A stretch of 64,000 nt of DNA from Gymnogyps californianus. Its lineage: Eukaryota; Chordata; Aves; Accipitriformes; Cathartidae. Where the stretch lies: NCBI RefSeq assembly GCF_018139145.2, contig NC_059478.1, positions 3,100,001 to 3,164,000 of the forward strand, given 5' to 3'. How positions within the stretch are numbered: the stretch's first letter is position 1; every line of letters begins with the position of its first letter. Below are positions 12,564 to 24,790 of the stretch, one piece after another. The position numbers were made by a program, and so were the translations under genes. The notes below the pieces were generated by a model. The model had not been told where the DNA came from. It ran no database searches and saw nothing but the letters and a program-made list of their open reading frames with translations.

Positions 12564-12650
12564 GCCGCGGGGTGCGGGAGCTGCTGCCGGCGCGGCTGGG
12601 GCTGCGGCTGCCGCCTCAGGAGCCCCGGCGGCGGACTGAGGCGGCACCCG

Positions 12651-12684
12651 CCCCGGCCCAGCCCCGGCCCCGGCCCCGCCTCCC
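12651..12684 (-). promoter_or_regulatory. G-quadruplex-capable tract in promoter
   Basis: The plus strand shows six runs of three or four C separated by one to four bases (CCCC GG CCC AG CCCC GG CCCC GG CCCC GCCT CCC), so the minus strand, the HMCN1 sense strand, has G runs with very short loops. This meets the usual G3+N1-7 folding pattern. It sits about 320 bp upstream of the start codon. A second, weaker tract of the same kind lies at about 12830-12865. Confidence 0.55.
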
Positions 12685-12801
12685 GTGGCCCGCCGCGGCC
12701 CCTGCCCTCACCTCAGGGCCCCCTCCCGCGGCGGCCGTTAGCGGGGCGGGCTGGGGCCGTGGGCCGGTGCCGCCCCTCGCACCTGGCCGCCTGCTGCCGA
12801 G

Positions 12802-12819
12802 CCGCCCCGCCCCGCCCCG
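12802..12819. promoter_or_regulatory. Overlapping GC boxes (Sp/KLF-type)
   Basis: Three overlapping CCCCGCCCC-type units lie in tandem (CCGCCCCGCCCCGCCCCG), reading as GGGGCGGGGCGGGG on the minus strand. They are about 470 bp upstream of the HMCN1 ATG. A further GGGGCGGG is at 12743-12750 on the plus strand. These match the Sp1/KLF consensus; binding is inferred only. Confidence 0.5.
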
Positions 12820-13142
12820 AGCCGCCCGGCCCCGGCTCCGGCTCCGGCCCCGGCCCGGCCCGGCGGCCGCCGAGCCCCGCGGGGGAGCCTCCTTGGCGGG
12901 AACGGGGCGCCGCAGGGTGAGGTACAGACGTGACCATCACGGACCGGGGTCTGCGCCCCCACCTGCCGGGGAGGTGAGGACGGCGGTGCTGACGCGAGCT
13001 CATCCCTAGGAGGAGAGATGAGTGTATTTATTGTTTTATTATTATAAGCGCTGGATACGAGACTGATCGCTCCTACGTGTACTGCTGCCCTGGTTCTCCT
13101 CTCGCTTCGGTTACGCTTCCATAACTACTACCTGAAACCCAG

Positions 13143-13200
13143 AGGCTGGACCTCCCGAGGCCCCTTCCAGCCTCAGTTTTCCTCAGCTCCTATGAACATA
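13143..13200 (+). mobile_element. Probable CR1 3'-end relic
   Basis: Contains GGCTGGACCTCCCGAGGCCC followed by CTTCCAGCCTCAGTTTTCCT and then CTATGAACAT. This follows the order of a CR1 3' tail (TTGGACCT, GGTCCCTTCCA, TTCTATGA) in the plus direction. It is short and diverged, so the call is tentative. Confidence 0.45.
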
Positions 13201-14683
13201 TTCTTACAGTGACTATTAAAGTGGGTAGTAAAGACCCCAAAATGTGATCAGGACCACGGCTCCAGGCACTGGCAGTCTCTGGTGCAAGAAAAAGACTGGA
13301 CAACAAAGAAAAGAAAGTGGCCAGAGTGGTATTTTAACCCTGCTCAGGCGATGGAAGAGATTAAAGGCTATATATTTCAGAGCTCCTTAGTTGTTTAAGG
13401 ATGCAGCTACATCCCAGCAGGCACCTTTTGAAAATCCGATCCTAGGTGGCTGACCCAACGCCACACGAAAGGACTCGGCGGAGACCCAGGAGCCGAAGCC
13501 ACATTGCTCCCGCTCACCTCAGTGCTGCTATCACAAGCCTCCCTTCCCATCAGCTGCATCATGCGCTGCGGGGAGCAATGGGACATCATTTTAAACACCA
13601 AGGGGGAGGGAAATCGCATCCTTTGCTTTCAGTGGGATGAGTGAGGTGGATGAGGCACACAGCATTTGGTGCAGCTCAGAAAGGTAGACCATGAAGCAGA
13701 ATTTACCTCATTAGTTCCCCTCCTTATTTTACTAATCTTAAAATTGGTGCTAAAACTGCACGCTCAAAACCATCATATTGTGACTGGAAAATTAATCATG
13801 TAGAAACATTGCTTATCCTAATCAAGTTATAAGCCTGGAATTGAATTATAAAAAACAGATGTTTACATTCTTTCTCCCCTTCAGCACTGATGTCATGAGA
13901 AGGAAGCACATAACCAGAGCTGTGCAAAGCATCCGCAATAAAACCCCAAACCATGGAAAACTTGCCTCATCTGTAACTCCGCTAGCAGAAAACTCAGACC
14001 AGGTTTGTCAAAAATATTCACAAATCTTGTAAGTAGAGATGCATTCAAGCCATAAAATAGGAATATGTATTTTGAACACCCTAGAGACTGGCAGCACTTG
14101 GATTTAAGGATTTCCTTCAGTCCTTTATGAAGATGAATTCCTGTTACATTTTTCCTCACAAAGAAAGCCATCATGTTCTTTCTGTCTCAACTTATTTCTC
14201 ATTTAGATATAAACAAGCTAGAACAAACCTAGTGTCTCTATGAAAAAATAACCCTCTTGGATACATACTGCTGCATCTCTAAAAAAATGTCATTTAACAG
14301 GGGTTTTAAGGTACAACAGAAAGAAAAATCTTTATTTCGTAACAGTGGAAACTGATATTTATTTTGGTTGCCTAACACTTTCCACTATAAAATATCCTTG
14401 CAGCTTGGAAGCTCTAACACTATTACTCACAGCAGGCCTTTGAAATTTGCAGGAAGAAAACCCTGTAGCAAGAGGAATGATTTTTTTTTTCTTCTCCAAT
14501 GAAATTATTTTCATAGTTTGCCAAAGAATCATCTATTGAAAAAAAAAATCACTGTGTTCCTTCTGACATGCTCTACAGTCAAGTTTTGACAGCATGCCAG
14601 AATAATAACTAAGCACAAACACTCTGAGGTCAGGCCCATGCCACTGTCAAAGCACACTGTAGCAGAAACACCTGGAGATTATC

Positions 14684-14764
14684 GGGCCGGGGGGCCGGGG
14701 GCAGGGGGAGGGAGAGGAGCCGGGTCGGGTCGGGGTACACCCAGGGGAGAGAGGTCCCCCACCT
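14684..14764 (+). repeat. Isolated G-rich patch with G-quadruplex pattern
   Basis: About 80 bp with many G runs of three to six, including GGGCCGGGGGGCCGGGGGC and GGGGGAGGGAGAGG, followed by GGGTCGGGTCGGGG. It has several CG dinucleotides and is bounded by AT-rich DNA on both sides. It lies about 2.35 kb upstream of the HMCN1 ATG. No gene or transposon is recognised in it. Confidence 0.7.
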
Positions 14765-15054
14765 CCCCGCAGACCTAGCTTTGCTACAGCGGGCTGCCAC
14801 CTTCACGATTTCCTATAGAGTCTCAGCATCTCTTTTGTATGCACAGATATTACAGTTGCCTTTGACACTTCCTAATTTTGAGCGTTTCTAACTTAACCTT
14901 GATATTCTTTTCATGCCTGTTTTGGGGCTGGAATTTGACATTTTGCTTATGCTGTTTGGTAACACTGAAGAATTCAACAGATGTGGTCTTGATTGCCTAT
15001 TTCCTTCCCATCCCACTCATATACTGCCACTCTGAGTGTGAGCAGTGTTACCCA

Positions 15055-15114
15055 TCTGGACTCGATGACCTTTAAAGGTCCCTTCCAACCCAAACTATTC
15101 TATGATTCTATGAC
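15055..15114 (+). mobile_element. CR1 LINE, 3' tip only
   Basis: Reads CTGGACTCGATGACCTTTAA, then AGGTCCCTTCCAACCC, then two TTCTATGA octamer-type units. This is the diagnostic 3' end of avian CR1 elements, which are usually severely 5' truncated. Only about 60 bp are present, with no coding part. Confidence 0.85.
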
Positions 15115-17886
15115 TATAGATTTATCCTGGTAGTTGTAAATTATTAGATGAGGTGGAGCAAAGAGTTAAGTCATTTAACTCCTCTCTTCCTAGCTTGTCT
15201 TGAATATAAAAAGCATAAAATTTGTATGCTGTGGGGAAAATATACTAGTTTAGAAGACTGGGAAGGAAATAAAGTACTTTTCGCCCTTTGAGCTTGTGTC
15301 TGAATCTGCTCCATTTTGTAATTTGCAGATAAAAATTATTACTATCCAATGGCTGCTAATGAAGGAAGAGCTGCTGGTTTCATTCTTGTTCAAACAAGCA
15401 TCCACTTCAAAAACTGAAGCTTCCGTCTGAAGGAGAATATCAAAATGATTGTTTTTAAAGCTGATGCTACTCTCTAATCACAGAGCAAACTGCTGATACC
15501 AAAACAGATTCTCCTCCTGGGATCCCATGGACCACTCTCAGCAGGCTGCATCTACCAGAGCTCTTTCTCACGACACCTCTTTTCTGGTCAGCCAGTTCTG
15601 CACGTATACCAGATACTCTCAACTGTTTTGTCACAGACATTTGACAATATTTTTTTCCTCTGGAGCTCCATACACACTTAAAGCTTTTTATTCCCACTCC
15701 TCCTCAAAGTCCTATCCCTCCTTTTTTTCTTTTCTTTGTTTGAACTTGATTAATTGTTGTGGAAAAGGAGGGAATCATTGCTGTTTGTTTTGGGTATCTG
15801 GCTTTGGCGCTCTCTGTGAGAAGTACATGTATTGTACAGTAAGATCTCTCCAGTTCACAGAGAGAGTGTTTTCTTAGCCAGTCTTTAGTCCTGTCTTTGT
15901 ATTTTATGTATACAGACACTCTAGTCCTGCATATGAGAGGTACACCTTTGTATTTATCAAAGCCATTCACCACTCTGAAACTGAAAATAACGTTTGGGGT
16001 CTCAAATTCTGTGCTTTGAAGTAGTGTGCAGGCAGAACCTATGCTGCTTTTGGGAAGGATAGGGTTAAAATGCCATCCTAGGAGAGGAATGTTACAACAG
16101 GAATTAGCAGGTATGCTGAGGAGCCTGAAACCAGGTAAGGCAGCTCACTAGAGCTGCTGCTAACAGATCTGCAAGGAAAGATAAACAAGGAGCAGAAAAG
16201 AGAAAGGACTGATAGATTAATCTTTGGTTATATGTGGCAAAATCTTCACTTTCATCTACAAAGACCATGAAAAGACCAGCACTACTTTGGGGGGGAGATT
16301 TTGTCACGTAAATGCCATTATATGATGAGAGTTCAAACTCCGAAGTGATCAAGTAAACACTGACCTTTTTCCAGCCAGTGACTTCTATTTTTCAGCTGTG
16401 CAGCTGGTCTCACATTTTGACAGTATGCTTTTAGTACTCATCTTGTCTTTCCTCTCTGTGACCAAGGCATTTTGCTTGATACAGTTAAAAGCTCTTCTGC
16501 AGACAGAACAAGATAGCCTTTATACCCAATAATCTCGATGCCTCTTGGTGTTTTAGTCACAGTAGATTCACATCTTCCTGTGAGATACGTTACCTTTGCC
16601 AACAATACAAAAACTATGATTTAATATAAAAATGGCATGTATGTAACTTTTGTTTGACTTCTGGCTTCTGAATCTTCAGAGGGGTCATATATTGTAAATT
16701 TTTTCCAAAATCCACGTGACTAGGAACCACCTGGTTTTGTTAAGAAAACAAACCCTGGGATTCTAGCATGATCACCTCTCTGTAGGAATTGATGCTTTTA
16801 TTAGATAATCCAGATTCTGAAGAACTGCGAGTTTCTGATCTCCACTTTTCCAAAAGGTTTGTTTGAATCTGAAATCAAGCTACAGGCTATATTCCCTACT
16901 CCTACACTTCAGGTATCAGCGTAAAGAGATAAGGTGGAAACAGAATTGTATTTGGAACTGTTCACACCTACAATGTCTGGCTGAGTTCTGACCATCCTGT
17001 ATTTTATGGTTACTGCTTCCTTTTTACACTCAGTCTGCACCATGAGCCCAGCGATGCTGGAATTTTTCGTGGCTTTGACAATTAATGCTTTACAGCAAAA
17101 TCAGAGCAGACAGGTGAATGCTAGCAATTCTATGTGTTCTACAAACATTTCTAGATGACAGACAGCTTTAAAGGTTGTAAAAATGAGACATTTTTAAGAT
17201 GCTGTGTGTTTTACATTCTAAAGTCCCACAGAGATAATCTTTCGCTATTTTCAATCTTCTTTCTCTGCTCCACGGAAGTTTGCTTAAATAAAAATGTCAG
17301 TTTGACTCACAGTTCAACACATTTCAAAATATCACAAAATAGTGAAAAAGAGCTAGACACAAGCAATAAGTAGCTGTAGCAACTGGAGCAGTTTGTTTAA
17401 TAAACCATGTGCCTGAGCCAAGAGACCATTTCACCCTGCTATAGCACTGAATCATCTCTCATCTGCAAGATGAAATCACTTTGCTTTTGGTTATAAAACA
17501 TTTGTTTTATAAAACAGGTCATCCTGTGATCATGACATAGAAGTAAAAGTCAGGGGCCAAAAGTTTTGTTTCTGGCTCAGAAGCAGATTTGCTGCCTTTA
17601 TTAATACAATTATGTATCAAGACCAGGACCAAGTTAGGACCTGCTCTGCTTACTTCCTTGCTTACTTGGAAAAAAAAGAGTAGATAAAATGATGGATGGA
17701 GAAACAGAATAATCAAAAGTATGGGGCCTGTACCTACTGGACAAAGCATTCTTGATCTCTTTATCAATCTTTATTCTCTGCATTATAGCCTAAGCACTTC
17801 TTAGCACAAAGTACAAACACATTTCTAATCAACATGTCCTTACAAAATCCGTAGGCTCCATACCTTGAGCTCTATAGTTCCCGTCA

Positions 17887-17980
17887 TACAAATGAGGAAT
17901 GAAAGCAGAGAAGGACTAAGCGACTTGCTGAAAGTCACACAGGAAATCTGTAGCAGAAATAGTGAGGAACACAGACCTAA
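17887..17980 (+). repeat. MIR-like SINE relic (sense)
   Basis: Contains ACAAATGAGGAATGAAAGC, AGAAGGACTAAGCGACTTGC and AAAGTCACACAGGAAATCTG in that order. The MIR core reads ACAGATGAGGAAACTGAGGC, then AGAGGTTAAGTGACTTGCCC and AAGGTCACACAG. The match over nearly 60 bp is good for such an old family. It is the clearest of the three MIR-like relics in the window. Confidence 0.7.
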
Positions 17981-20900
17981 ATTTCACCTCGCTTAAGATT
18001 GTTATTCTCCTTTCTCTGTACCTCAAGATTCTTTGGCACTAGAAGGGGATTATGCATCTCTTTCTCCCTTGAATGTTTGTAGAGAGGGAAACACCAGCGA
18101 AATACAAAACACCTGTTATTTGCTGTAGAGATAGCCTTGAAAGTGAAAATATTCTGTATTTCAGTAAAATTTTTCCATTGCAAAGTTTCATAAGTTTTGC
18201 TAGTCTCTTTCAAAAGGTTTTATAGCTTAGTTTCTACCACCAACTAAATTTTTCCTTATTATTTGCAAGATGCGTTGTTGGCATTCTCTTGACTAAAAAG
18301 AACCCATACTCACAATCACTTCTGGTCTTTAATTGCAGTCCAAATGTTGCCAGTTTTAGAAATATCTACACCATGTCTGAACAGCTACTAAGGAATATAC
18401 TTCTTTTTGATCTATATCAGAGTGCTATTTCAAGATATTAAATATCTAACGAGAAAGCTAATGTATTTCCCTATGAAAACAATGGAAGCAGTATCATACA
18501 CTGAAAGCAAAAGAAGAACCATGCCATAAAGGTAATTTTTCAAGATCAGCTCCATGAAGATCAATAAATCCTATACTTGAATTTTTAAATTTCTGCACAC
18601 AGGAAATACATGCTAATTATCCACAATTCTGAACTATTTTTACCCACAGTCATGTCATCATGCAAACCTTACTTGTGGTTGTATATTAAATACGGTGCGT
18701 GAGGCGGTGTGGGCTTCAGCACACCTAAAATGTAAATATCTCCACTGACCATAGATGTCCACATCCAGCCTAAGCACCTTAAGCTCCTTTTCCAGTCCAT
18801 GGAGATCAGATCAATATCATGAATGGCAGCTAGGCCTTAATTTATTGTTAATAAAGAGAGTCAGAGGTGACCAGTTCAGATAGAGACATCTACGCAGCAG
18901 ATACCTACATCTAGCCTATGGGTGATGAATGCCACCTATACAATAACAGTTCTATGCAACTGTGTGTGTCCCTGCTGTTTCACTTAGAGATCTCTTCACT
19001 TCTGAGTTTTAATCTAAACTTCTGAGACAGGATTTTATAAAGGATTTCAGTATTGTTGCCTGAAGGTCCTTTTTGAAATAACTTTTCTAAGACTTTTCCA
19101 AGTTAGGTTTCCATAAAGCAGTACTAGATTGTTTCACCGCAACTATAAGAGAAAGCGGAGACTATCACAACAGTGGTATGCAACATAATCCAGTGGAGAT
19201 CTCCCGTATCAATGAGGAGAATCACCAAGTCACCCATTTGATTTCTCCAAGAAATGCCCATGTATGTACACTAAATTGCACTCGTGAACTTTTCATCAAA
19301 TTACATTTATAGAGAACCAGATGTACAGATGTAACAAAATAGATAAGATAATGTTACAACACAGTTACTGCTTTCACCACTTAAGTAATTGCCTGTTGGA
19401 TATAGGAATTTTTGCAAAACTCCTGCAGCGCTATTATAAAGGTATTCTTAAATTTTTTTCATTGACAATGATTGTATTCTCAAGAATTTCAAGATATTCT
19501 ATTGGCCAAGTCAGGATTTTCAATAGAGTTTACAAACAATTAGGCAACCACGCTGTGCTATGAAAATAACTAGCAAGTTTAAGTTGAGCTTCAAGAACAC
19601 TATCTCCCTCTACTGGTAAGTCAGAATGAAATGTTTTGAAAATGGATTACAAAAAGTATGGATTTTTACTCTTCTTTTTAATAAAGTTAGAGAATAGAAT
19701 ATAAATTTTTTTCACAGTTAAGGTTGAAAACAACCTTAAAATACCAGTAGAATTTCACAGAAACACACACACAGACACCATCCCTGTATCCAAATGTTTT
19801 GTATGTAACATTTACACAAGTCTCTTCTACAGGAAAGTTCTTCTGGAAAGTAAGTTTAGTTGCATAGAGAGATTCTAGTGATATGAGAATTCAAAAAGCA
19901 AGTGTACTTTTTACATTTGGGGAAAAAAAAAGATTTATTTAAAAGTGCATATTTGTTCAAAACTGGCCCAATGACACATGTTTTTAATTAATTTGACTAG
20001 AGAAAATCTAGCATTTGTTAGTAGTTTTATGTTGTCTCATTAATACTTTTGAATTATTTACAATGGACTCTTGAAACTCTGAAAATCTACAAAACTTCCA
20101 TGACACTGTAGTCTATAACATGCAAACAGTAACTTTCAGTATGAAGAACTATTCTTGATTATCTTAATAAGGAAGTCATATACACTGAAGAAGAATCTTA
20201 GATTAGATATTTCATGCAGTTCTAACAGAATTAGTCTAGCAATATAGCTCTGCAATCTCTTATCTTGCAGGCAAGCACCAATATTTCCTGGCTGACAACC
20301 AGAATAAGTTCCCGAAAGAAGAGGAAATTACTTCAAGTATCATAATCCTCTGTTACAAAGGGCGGCTGCATTGCCACTTTGGTCCCCAGACTTAAGCTTG
20401 TTTTGGAGTCAATGATAGATACTCAAATAACAGAAAACATCAAAAAGCATCCCATTCCTCTCATACAAGGAGCTATCCTCTGGAGTGCAGATTAATTACT
20501 GCACCTCATGCCTTGGAATGAACTCTTCTATTTTTAATTTCTCAGGAGGAGCTAGTTAGGGTACAGCATCATATTAACACTTCATGACAGCAAGGCCTTC
20601 CAATTAACAGCGCTGCCCCATAGATGTATTCTAACAAAGCTGTAGTAAAAGAGATCTAGACTTCCCTGACCATAAATCATGAAATAAAACTACTCCCTTA
20701 AACAACAAATAAGTTTGGGTGTTTGTGCCATTTGCATAACAAAGAAGAAAATAAGAAAATAAATGTTTAGTTCTCCAGAGTTATATACTTTGCTCCTTTT
20801 AAGCCTGTCAGAAATTTATTTTGTTTAAAAACAAACCTAATCCAGATTCTGGGCATCTGTCTATACAGGCTAAGCCCATGATGAAAACTACATGGCACTT

Positions 20901-22400
20901 CTCCCACTACTTATCCTCATCCCCATGAAAGTGTTACAAGAATTAGCTCACAGTTCCGATCTCAATGTTGGGGTTTTTTGTGTAGACTTGGCTGATGTAA
21001 ATATTTCTCACGTTATTAAATATCCTGCTTTAAATTTCTTCAGCAAGACAGCACTAAGTATCTTCAGGCACGTGAAGTGTGCTTTCCTGGCATTTGAAGA
21101 AACCAAGGTCACCCAGTTTCTGAGTTCATCGTTTTTGAGTGATTTTTTTTTAGTCTGCACTTTCAGTTTTTACATTGAAGCCCATAAAGACCAAAGTGTC
21201 CTTTAAAATCCTGCCAGACTGTAAGTTAGCACCTCACCAGTAGTTACCAAGTATAACTTTCCAAGACCTCTAAGTAGTGGAGAGCTAGTTTCACTACCAA
21301 AATGGACTATATCCTCCACAGTCACACTCTTCTTGGCATAATGGAGATGTTCTTAAAACTTGGAATGTTTTTCACATCATTTTTTTCATTATAGTCTGAT
21401 GCTCCTTCTACTGGGAAATGGGAGACTTCTGCCAGGCATATCATTTTCTAGGGTTAAAGGGATGAGTTAAATAAGAATGGACTTGAGCTTTTATTCATAA
21501 GAATAAAAAGCCTTTCATAGGGAAGGGTGATAAAAAAGGCTTCCCCTTACAAAATATAGTTGTTATATGCATGCACACGTTACATACACAAATGGCAAGG
21601 CGAATTCATCATTTGTCATCAAGTTACCTGGCAGTTTCCATTACAACCCTGTTTTCAGGCCGCCGTTGTTTTGTTAGACTTATGGTCTGGTCTGAAATTT
21701 TCCAGATAAAATGTCTGCTTTGAGGTAATTTTGTTGTTGTTGTTCAACCAAAAGAACTCAGGTGTTTCCAAGAGCACTCACTGCCCCAGATAAGACCATC
21801 TGTATTCTTTCCTGAATGGATTTTAAAAAGTGCAGAGCACAATGCAGGGAGTCAAATGGTGCCCAAAGTATGAACCACTGGTACCAGGAGCTCTGCATCC
21901 AAGATGGAAAGAATACAACCTGCTGAGTCAGCACAAGCGCACTGAGAGCACTCTGATCATGGCTGCTGTTTGGTCACAGCGTAGACCCAGTCGAGAACCC
22001 AACCCACGCTCCACAGAGAGGGACTCTGAGATCAGTGTTGGGTGAGGTGCTCAGCCTGGTGCTGACAGCATCATCCAGACTGCAGCGGTACATCCAAGCG
22101 CACAGCCCTTGATCCTGACCTCCTTGAATCAGCTGAGCAGTCTTAGCAATCAGGTCCCTGTTATTAGGAGCTGTTTTCTTTCACTTCGTTGAAAATTGAA
22201 TTGCTTTAGTCAGACTAAAAACTTTACATTTAGTATGTCCTACAAGGCTCTGTATTTGCCACCAGTCAGATACTCCAGTCCCTCCCACTACAACTATGTC
22301 TTTGCCAGTCAGAATTGTGGCTCAGATTTTCTCTTATTCGGGCACTATGAGAAGCAGGAGAACTGTCTGCTCGAACAAAAAAAGCCAGTGATGTACTGCC

Positions 22401-22421
22401 CTCCAGCTATAAAAGCTGGAG
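22401..22421. repeat. Perfect 8-bp hairpin with TATAAA loop
   Basis: CTCCAGCT and AGCTGGAG are exact reverse complements separated by a five-base loop ATAAA, so a TATAAAAG string spans the loop. It is unaccompanied by any recognised gene. Confidence 0.6.
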
Positions 22422-24766
22422 ACCACGAGCCACAGGTCTCCCTCTGTACAACATACTTTCTGACATGCATCATTTCATACTCTTGATTCCTCATGTGCAA
22501 CAAATACCACTCAGCATCTTTACTGGGGTGCTAAGATGCATATACACAACTATCCTTATCAGATCCGTGCTATTTCAGCGTGCAACTGTCCTTTAAAGCA
22601 CGTACTCTGATGCATTAAGGATCAGATTATATTATTTAGTAGTCACCTAGTAGTCTACCACTCTAGAGAAATTTTTTCCTCCATATACAACTGTAGAAGA
22701 ATCTAGTGTTCTTTTCATGATACACAGCTGTTTAAACAGGCACGGATGGAAAAGAAAGAATGGTATCATGTACTGTGTTTAGTGACTAAATATGTAATTG
22801 TAAAAGCTGTTAGTATGAGAAAAGTGTTTTTTGGTTGGTTGTTTGTCTTCTTTTTACCACTCCAGAGGTAAGGATGCTCAGATTGTGAGTCTGTTAGTCC
22901 CTCAGAGAGACTATAGAAAGGACTCAGGGAGGAAGGATATAATATTTGCTGAGTAAAAACTAAAACAGTGGACCTGGTTTGCCATATAAAGCTCCAGATG
23001 AATGAAAATTAACTAGTTGTCAAACTTTACATTTGGTTTGTACCATAGCCATTCACTAAGATGCTGTGGCCTGCAGAAGCCAGACTCCTCTGAGCAGCTC
23101 AGAGCTGTCAGGCAGCTCTTCCCTCCATTTCTCCTGCTCTCTGCACGCTTCACCAGCTCCTGCATCTGATCAGAACTGAACTCCGAAGCTGGTACCCTTA
23201 AAAAGCTCTGTTCATGTAATGTTTCCAGACTAACTAAAAGCAGGAGTTATCTGAGAAGTTATAAACCAATTTATGTTGGCAAGATTTCAAGCTCATTTTC
23301 TGAGACTCAAGAAAATCTAATTGTTTGTATAAATACCCACAGCTGCAGCTGGTCTACACAGCCCTTGCAGGCTTCTCAGCTTTACCTTACAAAATACATA
23401 CTGAAGCCAACAAGCTTGTCTGCAACTATAGTGGGTGTAAAATGAGGTCCCATATGGACCTCATGAGGTTGATGAGCATGGCAAAAACCCCCATGTACTA
23501 GCAGCGTAGTGGTTAAAGCCAGTTATAAGCAGCAGCAGTAATTTTCCTATGGTCACTGAATCCCTCAGCCACTGTCAGAGCACAGCAGTGGTTGCTGTCA
23601 CTAGTTCAAGACCTCAGTCTAAAATGAGATTTGCCAGTGCCGTGTCACAGGCTAAACTTCTCTCATAAAGTCTAACTTGCAAGAGAGAAACTTGGTTTGA
23701 AGCCAAACCACAGTGGCATGTGAGACAAGCAAGCCCATTCTACTCTAACTCAGTAGAGCATCAAGTGACGCTTTGGTCATTGCCTGTGGTTTGTCTCTGG
23801 TCCAAAAGAGTTAGCTGCATATTTTCCTTACTTTGTATAACTTGATGACAAGCCCTTTCTGAAGAACCCCAGTGGATCTTTATAAGTTTACATCCTGAAT
23901 AACTAACATTAGCTGAGCTGGGAGAACTAATTGTTCCTGCAACTACAGCTGCTGGCCTATACACAAAAAAAGTTTCTGAGTTTCTGTAAGAAAACGATCA
24001 TGGCTATGCTTAAAAAGACAAATTCCTATTTAAATGCTCCATTCTTGCCATGTGGTTATCTACTCAAGTTAGATTTGCCTCCTGTCTTCAAGTTCCTGGG
24101 TCTAAAAGTCTAAAAGCAAAAGGTTGTGTGTTATATAGAAAGGCATCAGAAATGAGGTTGATTACAGTTCAGTATAAACAATAACTCATTACTGGCCTGA
24201 ACTGAAGCTCACTGAGATTAACAGGCTTCTTCACTTCATTTTCAGCCATCTTTGGATCAGACCATTGCTTTTTATACAGGCAATGTGATCGTACCCAGAA
24301 TAAGTTCTACTGCGGCATGAGAGACTGCGTGAGAGGCTACACAACAGACTAGAAGGAGTCTGATTAACTGTCTGATTTCTCCTATTTGTGCACTTAATGT
24401 CCATTATGAGGTTTTCTGAATCCACTGATTAGGATGCCAGGTATGTTGTCATGTATAATAATTCAAAAAATGTAGGGACTAGACTAGCAGCACTAGTCCA
24501 TAGGTATGCTGGCAAAGCTCTGCATGACTTCTTTGAACGTCTGTCTGTGCCCACTAATAAACATGATCATTTTCATGAGCTTTAGAATCCAGTCAGTAAA
24601 ATATATAAAGACCTCTCCTTTCCAAGGCTTGAAGACTAGCAGAAGTTGAGGGAAAATGTCCTTTACGTGCCTGTCAGCTACATTTTGTCTAAATGAAAGT
24701 GAATTTTAACAGTTACAAAAAGGTTTTTACTTTAAAAAAAAAAGTCACTACTGCTACTAAACTTTC

Positions 24767-24790
24767 TTTTTTTTTTTTCCTTTTTTTTTT
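24767..24790 (+). repeat. T-rich tract
   Basis: A T run interrupted by CC, preceded 30 bp upstream by an A run. No element body is recognisable; it may be the decayed tail of a minus-strand insertion. Confidence 0.7.

Larger units (their letters stand above)
11930..12990 (-). promoter_or_regulatory. HMCN1: CpG island with HMCN1 promoter and 5' UTR
   Basis: This block is very GC-rich with dense CG dinucleotides and drops sharply to AT-rich sequence on both sides (after about 13015, and below about 11900). It covers exon 1 and about 650 bp upstream of the ATG, the usual arrangement of a vertebrate CpG-island promoter. No TATA box is apparent just upstream of the ATG. GC boxes occur at 12381-12389, 12743-12750 and 12802-12819. 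The transcription start itself cannot be placed from sequence. The several long open frames seen in this block on both strands are low-complexity Pro/Arg/Ala frames caused by base composition, not genes. Confidence 0.85.

Noticed and set aside
12094..13009. Several 64-152 codon frames on both strands in the CpG island
   Set aside because: Their Pro/Arg/Ala/Gly composition follows from GC content; most start at non-ATG codons and none has a domain.
18690..18960. Stretch with repeated GATGTCCACATCCAGCCTA-like strings
   Set aside because: Two loosely similar copies (near 18755 and 18905) suggest a repeat, but I cannot identify a family or boundaries.
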